Notes under the pieces: generated by a model
Databases searched by the model: none
Told to the model about the DNA's origin: nothing
What the model saw: the letters and a program-made list of their open reading frames with translations, nothing else
Assembly: GCA_019722365.1 (NCBI GenBank)
Contig: JADFUC010001681.1
Coordinates: forward strand, 434,001 to 498,000
DNA from: Lithospermum erythrorhizon
Lineage: Eukaryota > Streptophyta > Magnoliopsida > Boraginales > Boraginaceae
Direction of reading: 5' to 3'
DNA: 64,000 nucleotides
Position numbers and translations under genes: made by a program
In this document: in pieces, positions 59,540 to 64,000 of the stretch
Layout of the letters: each line of letters starts with the position of its first letter
Position numbering within the stretch: the first letter of the stretch is position 1

Positions 59540-61250
59540 AGAATTTTTATTATTTATTTAAAGGGGTACAAAATAAAACCCGTTGTGAGGGGAGAAAAAT
59601 TCACCGATGTAGAGGTTTTATCAATCGAGAAGAGGATCATTGTCAGCTATAGATCACCAAGTATTTCTTGACGATTTGTCGAGATCTTGGCTTCTTTGTC
59701 TTATTTTGATGCTTTGTTGTCTTGATTTGATTTGGATAGGAGCTACATGAAATTTGAATATGTGTCACGAGTAGCGTGGGCTTGAGGCCGGAGTACGAAC
59801 TTGTATATGGTCCCGTGAGGGGCTCTGGCGTATTCGATGTTGGTATATGAACGTCTTTGGAGTGTGGTTGATCTCAGGAGCATATTAAATTGGATGGACT
59901 ACTGTGAGGTGTGCTGCGGTGTGAGCTTTCGCGCTTTGTGGTGGGAGCAAGATGTTTCCCAGTGGTGTGTAGGCGGAATGACTCTGCTTGCTAATGGAGG
60001 CTGTAGTTGTGCTACCGGTCTTTAGTGAGGCTTTACATGGGCGATGAAATTTCTTTGTCTTTAGTGGGACTTAATTTGAGATAGAACTCCGAACTCTTGG
60101 GCATTATTGGGTGATGTGGCAGTTATTGAGCGATATGCTTAACATGTACTTCTGACAACCTTAGGTTTATTCGTAGAGAGTGAATTTTTATTAAACTTGA
60201 ATTTGATTTAATTTGTGAGCTATTTATGTCTTCCCCAGGCTTTTATATTCATCGACCTTGAAGCTTGTTGTTGTGATGATCGATTATGAAGGTTGAGTAT
60301 CCCGATTTTGTTGATGACACTGTCCCGATCAGACAAAGGGCCTTAGCGGCGTGTTTCTATTGCGGACTCAGTATAAATTTGAATATTCGGTGTATTTTCT
60401 ATACGGAACTTGATGAATCAAGCTAGAGATTTTCGGTGTTCATTACAAGATTTATGAATAATCAGTGTTTTTAGGCACATTGAATATTCGAGCGTTCTTG
60501 AGATATACGTGTCAAATTAAATGATTTTTTCTTTTGACATGAAATTGTGCGTTTGTGCAATAATTCTTGATTCAAACACTTGTGGTGTTTACGCTCGTGG
60601 TTTATAAAAATTTAAGTCGAGAGAGAATTTGAGGTGTCATACGTATTTTACCGAAGTGTTTGTGTATTTTGAATGAAATTGTTGATGTTTTAAAAAATAA
60701 AGGGAGAGTATTTATAGGCTTCGGGCCTTGAATACCTAACCCCGATTGATTGGTTTATTTTCGGTGGATCCCGCGTCTTTAAAACGTTGAATTTTGAAAG
60801 CGAATTTGAGCCAGTAGATTTAGGGATTAATTTCCTCGAGAAATCAAAATAGGCGCCTATTTTGATGAGGAGTTCCGGTTAAGTCAAATATATTTTCATA
60901 TTGATCGAGCCTTTGGAGCTTAATTCGAACCATGTAACTTTTGAAGTCTCGAATTTGAACCCGAAATTTTTGGAGTGCTTATTTTAACCCATGCTTCGAG
61001 CTTCGCTTTTCCCCAGTACTTTGGCCGATTTTAATTAAATAAAATTAAGGGGATTTCGTCGAGCACTGTTGTGAACTTTTTAAATGGGGTTATTTTCTGA
61101 AACCTTGTTCGTCTCTACGAGAGAGTTTGGGGAACCGATTGAGAATCACAGCCACGTGTCTCTTTGTAGTGGCTCGATTTTAATTAATTTGATTAATTCA
61201 TCTCAATTATTATTTAATAAATTTACACGTTACATAATGTAATAAAACAA
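59540..61250 (-). mobile_element. Possible LTR (solo or truncated) on the minus strand
   Basis: The composition changes sharply from the surrounding AT-rich DNA to about even base use, with no coding frame over 63 codons. On the minus strand a TATA box TATAAATAC (60716-60708) is followed by TCTCCC and a leader-like AC-rich sequence, the layout of a plant LTR promoter. Terminal TG...CA dinucleotides and a target-site duplication were not identified, and no internal retroelement domain adjoins it, so the call and its limits are tentative. Confidence 0.4.
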
Positions 61251-62653
61251 CACAAAGTAATTTAGAAAAATTACAATCCTAGGCTCCAGCTACTTCAGCT
61301 TAATAAGAATATTCATTACTCTGATATTTACTTTAATTTAATGTTTGTAGTAAAATATTACATCTTCATCTCTTCTTATTTATCCCCCAACTCAACTCCG
61401 GGGTAACTTTTAGAATTATAGTAAGAAATGATTGAAGTTGCCGAGTACACAATATGATTTCGTTTCATAGTTAAAATTTTGATTAATTTCTTGTATTTGA
61501 TGAGCTGATAATAACTACATTTGGTCATAGTCGTAAGAAATGATTAAAAAAAAAAATCCCATTCCTTGTGCACGAACTCTTGCCTATACGGCTATACACA
61601 TGCATACACATGTCCTTTAAGAAAATGATAATTAATAGTCACTTCCATAAAATCATCACTATTTGAGGCACAAACTCTTAATAATAGCTTCATCAACATG
61701 CTAACTAGGTGGTATGGCTAATGTGATATCAATGTATTATGTATGTCAGACTATCGCGTGCAATAATTCTCATTACAATCCGGAATTTGTCTAAAGAGTC
61801 ATAGGCCACTCATCAATACCAACATGGTTAAGACCAATCATCATAGATAATTCAACATTAATAAAAAGTATGGAAACAGTCGTCTTAAATAGTCTCGAGA
61901 TCTATCGTGAGATTACATTGAAAGGGTAAATCGCGGAGCGATGGCTGAATGATAGGCGAGCTTCTTTTAAGCGGCTTGATACGAAATTACCGAAACTGCG
62001 TGAAATTTCGGCCATGCTGCGTAAAAAATTTAGAATCTTTGATAGATTTATGATACCATTTCCTTTTCTGGGATTAAAACATGTTCGGAAGCTATTCAAA
62101 CATTAACGGAATTACATAAATTCGAGACCTCAGAGTTAGTTGACGTTTTTGGATATTTCACAAATCGATCAATAATTGGACTACATGCATCTTGTACAAA
62201 TGTAGTCACTCTCTTTAATTAATAAGCGTTACATACTAACAAGATCATCCTTTAAGCAAAACACTTTCAATTACTAATTTGCTCTAATACAAAACGCAAG
62301 AAACTCAAATTTTGCCAATATAGGGATTACTCGTGCAATTACATATCTCCCCATCATGGCTTAGATCATTAAGATTCATCATGGATAAATGACGACGCAC
62401 ATCGACAATGGGATTCTTTCCTGGCCAACATCATGTTTGACACCAATAATTTAACATCTCATAATACATATATCCTTCAGTCCTTGCCGACTTCACCTAT
62501 GACTTGGGGGCAATAAAAGCTAAATGGGGTCCTTCGAATCATGGTATGAGACTATTTTTAAATCCTCAGGTTCTCATCATCCTCCAAAATAAGAACATAA
62601 AATAAACGACCTCAATATATGTTATTAATGCTAGACGTATATATCACATATAT

Positions 62654-62817
62654 ATGTTGTTTTTTAATATCACAAGGGATAATATATAATAGCTTCCGTT
62701 TCAGTTGAGGATCAAAGTATGCGAAATATTGTGATATGTTGTTTTTTAATATCACAAGGGATAATATATAATAGCTTCCGTTTCAGTTGAGGATCAAAGT
62801 ATGCAAAATATTGTGCT
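62654..62817. repeat. Nearly perfect 82-bp tandem duplication
   Basis: TATGTTGTTTTTTAATATCA at 62653 recurs at 62735. The 82-bp units differ at a single base in their body (GCGAAATATTGTG versus GCAAAATATTGTG). The near identity means a recent event, or an assembly artefact. It lies about 120 bp beyond the stop codon of the MADS-box gene. Confidence 0.9.
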
Positions 62818-62935
62818 GCTAACGTGCTGGTATATATATAAGGGATAAGCTAAACAAGATAATACTAGACGATTTGATCCTCATTAGGACAGGACTCAAA
62901 CGAATTAGCAATCTTGCTTGCAATGAAACCGTTGT

Positions 62936-63909
62936 TCAAGGCAGCCTGCAATGAAGATTGCAATCAATAGATAGATCAAAGTTGCAACCAATATAATGAC
63001 ATATATGTTGAAGGTACAACTAACGTTCAAGTTATTTAGAGTAATTGAACTTATACGCCATAATATATGGAATTGTCAAACGATCCTCATAGTGTTGCCG
63101 AGCATTCTAATCTTTAGTAGTTCACTGGTTATAGTTTAGTCCTTATAATTACCGTAAGTTGCAATAATGGTCCCAATGGTCTAGCTAGTTAACAATCGAA
63201 GTTCACGTTTAAGTTGAGAATCAGAACGTAACTTTGATGAGGACTGATGTGTAACTCGTAAACTATGGAGGACTAATTGCAACAAGATAAAACTAGTGAC
63301 AATTCACTCCCAAAATATAAAACACTCAAATTGCAAATAGGAACAACGAGCACTCACCCCAACTTGAGAAAGGTATCTGAAGTGACGGAGTCTTGTTGAG
63401 GGCTAAGGGAGCTGCAGATGTTGGACACCGACTCCGATGATCGACCTCCTTCGTATACTATGTTTTCAGAATTGGCTGAATTATTGTTTCTCCGATCGCT
63501 TATATCCATCACCTTTATACAAAAATAAACTTTTATAACCTATAAGTAATCTCTTTTTACGGATAATTGAAATCGACTTAGCTACATTTTAGGTATAAAA
63601 TCAAAATATTAATACTCAATGTCGGAGTTAATGATAATTAACTAAGTAGTTATAAGTAATTTCTCTCTTATATATTCAATTCAAGTTTCATATCAATGTA
63701 TAGAACCTGAAGTCTTAGACGCTCATTTTCTTCCATCAATTGCATCTCCTGAAAGTTCATAGAAAATGAACAGAAACAAAAAGATTGAGAGAGAATTATA
63801 AGTGCCATGTTTGGTGTAAATACTAGAATTAAAAGGAAGCAAAAAAAAAATATTGGTGTTATCTAACCTTTTGTTGAAGTTGATCCATCTCATTCATGAT
63901 TTTCTCCCC
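62936..63909 (-). CDS. SVP/AGL24-like MADS-box protein, C-terminal exons only (partial at window edge)
   Basis: The last coding exons of a type II MADS-box transcription factor of the SVP/AGL24/JOINTLESS clade, regulators of flowering time and floral meristem identity. Exons: 63909-63868 (GEKIMNEMDQLQQK), 63748-63707 (EMQLMEENERLRLQ), 63512-63358 (VMDISDRRNNNSAN ... YEGGRSSESVSNICSS ... DTFLKLG) and 62945-62936 (completing G, then LP and the TGA stop). The two 42-base exons are the usual small K-box exons. The SSESVSN and LKLGLP motifs are the clade's C-terminal signature. All visible splice sites are GT-AG. The MADS and most of the K domain lie beyond position 64000. Which paralogue it is cannot be decided from this part. 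Confidence 0.85.
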
Positions 63910-64000
63910 CTAAGAATCCCAAAAGGAATATGGCCACGCAAACACAATCAAATCTCTCATATCGGCTATATGTATATAACATATAACAATTGGCATAAAT

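Larger units (their letters stand above)
58260..62935. other. Intergenic region with LTR-like block
   Basis: 58.26-59.5 kb: the O-FucT promoter and AT-rich DNA. 59.5-61.25 kb: the LTR-like block (own entry). 61.9-62.1 kb: a GC-richer stretch with a 65-codon minus-strand frame (62099-61902) that I could not assign. 62654-62817: an 82-bp tandem duplication. The right end is the 3' flank of the MADS-box gene. Confidence 0.5.

Noticed and set aside
1..64000. CRISPR arrays, bacterial operons, riboswitches
   Set aside because: The window is plant nuclear DNA; no regularly spaced direct repeats or bacterial gene organisation are present.

Overview
This is a stretch of nuclear genome from a flowering plant, most likely a eudicot. 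The genes are split by GT-AG introns, the intergenic DNA is AT-rich and carries Stowaway-type MITEs and retroelement debris, and every recognisable protein belongs to a plant family (NAT11/12, NET2, NIC1, SKIP34, ECD/SGT1, an At4g38062-like protein, a plant O-fucosyltransferase and an SVP/AGL24-type MADS-box protein). The species cannot be read from the sequence. All assignments rest on reading the sequence and on remembered family features; no database search was run.

Layout. 1-5068: AT-rich intergenic DNA and the 3' flank of NAT. 5069-10649 (-): a complete ten-exon nucleobase-ascorbate transporter, with an eroded MITE in one intron and a 164-bp-period duplication upstream of its ATG. 14689-14958 (-): a small intronless coiled-coil protein, SKIP34. 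17221-20953 (+): an ecdysoneless/SGT1 homologue whose exon 1 changes reading frame at least three times and whose exon 2 donor site looks damaged. 23700-25125 (+): a decayed Ty1/copia polymerase. 25.9-27.0 kb: repeat debris including a tRNA-like SINE.

27.9-34.83 kb (+): an island of broken, intron-containing fragments from three unrelated genes (pectin acetylesterase, an ARM-repeat protein and a CBS/DUF21 CNNM-like protein). All point the same way, and the island is followed by a sequence with the features of a Helitron 3' terminus. 35684-37578 (+): an intact five-exon nicotinamidase. 38132-41375 (-): an intact two-exon NET2-type actin-binding protein. 42.7-46.2 kb: debris with a LINE-like remnant, a cystatin-like reading frame, and a rearranged scrap of the coiled-coil gene that lies 4 kb downstream. 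49083-51908 (+): that parent gene, the homologue of Arabidopsis At4g38062, with a 5'-UTR intron. 53404-58259 (-): a complete ten-exon O-fucosyltransferase-family gene hosting a plastid-type trnD fragment and a MITE (a second MITE lies in another of its introns). 59.5-61.2 kb: an LTR-like block on the minus strand. 62936-63909 (-): the last coding exons of an SVP/AGL24-like MADS-box gene that runs off the right edge.

The intact genes are ordinary single-copy plant genes with unrelated roles: transport, NAD salvage, cytoskeleton, glycosylation, transcription. Nothing indicates a gene cluster or pathway. The unusual material is the gene-fragment island with its Helitron-like end, the transposed scrap of the At4g38062-like gene, the plastid tRNA insertion, and the damaged ECD reading frame.
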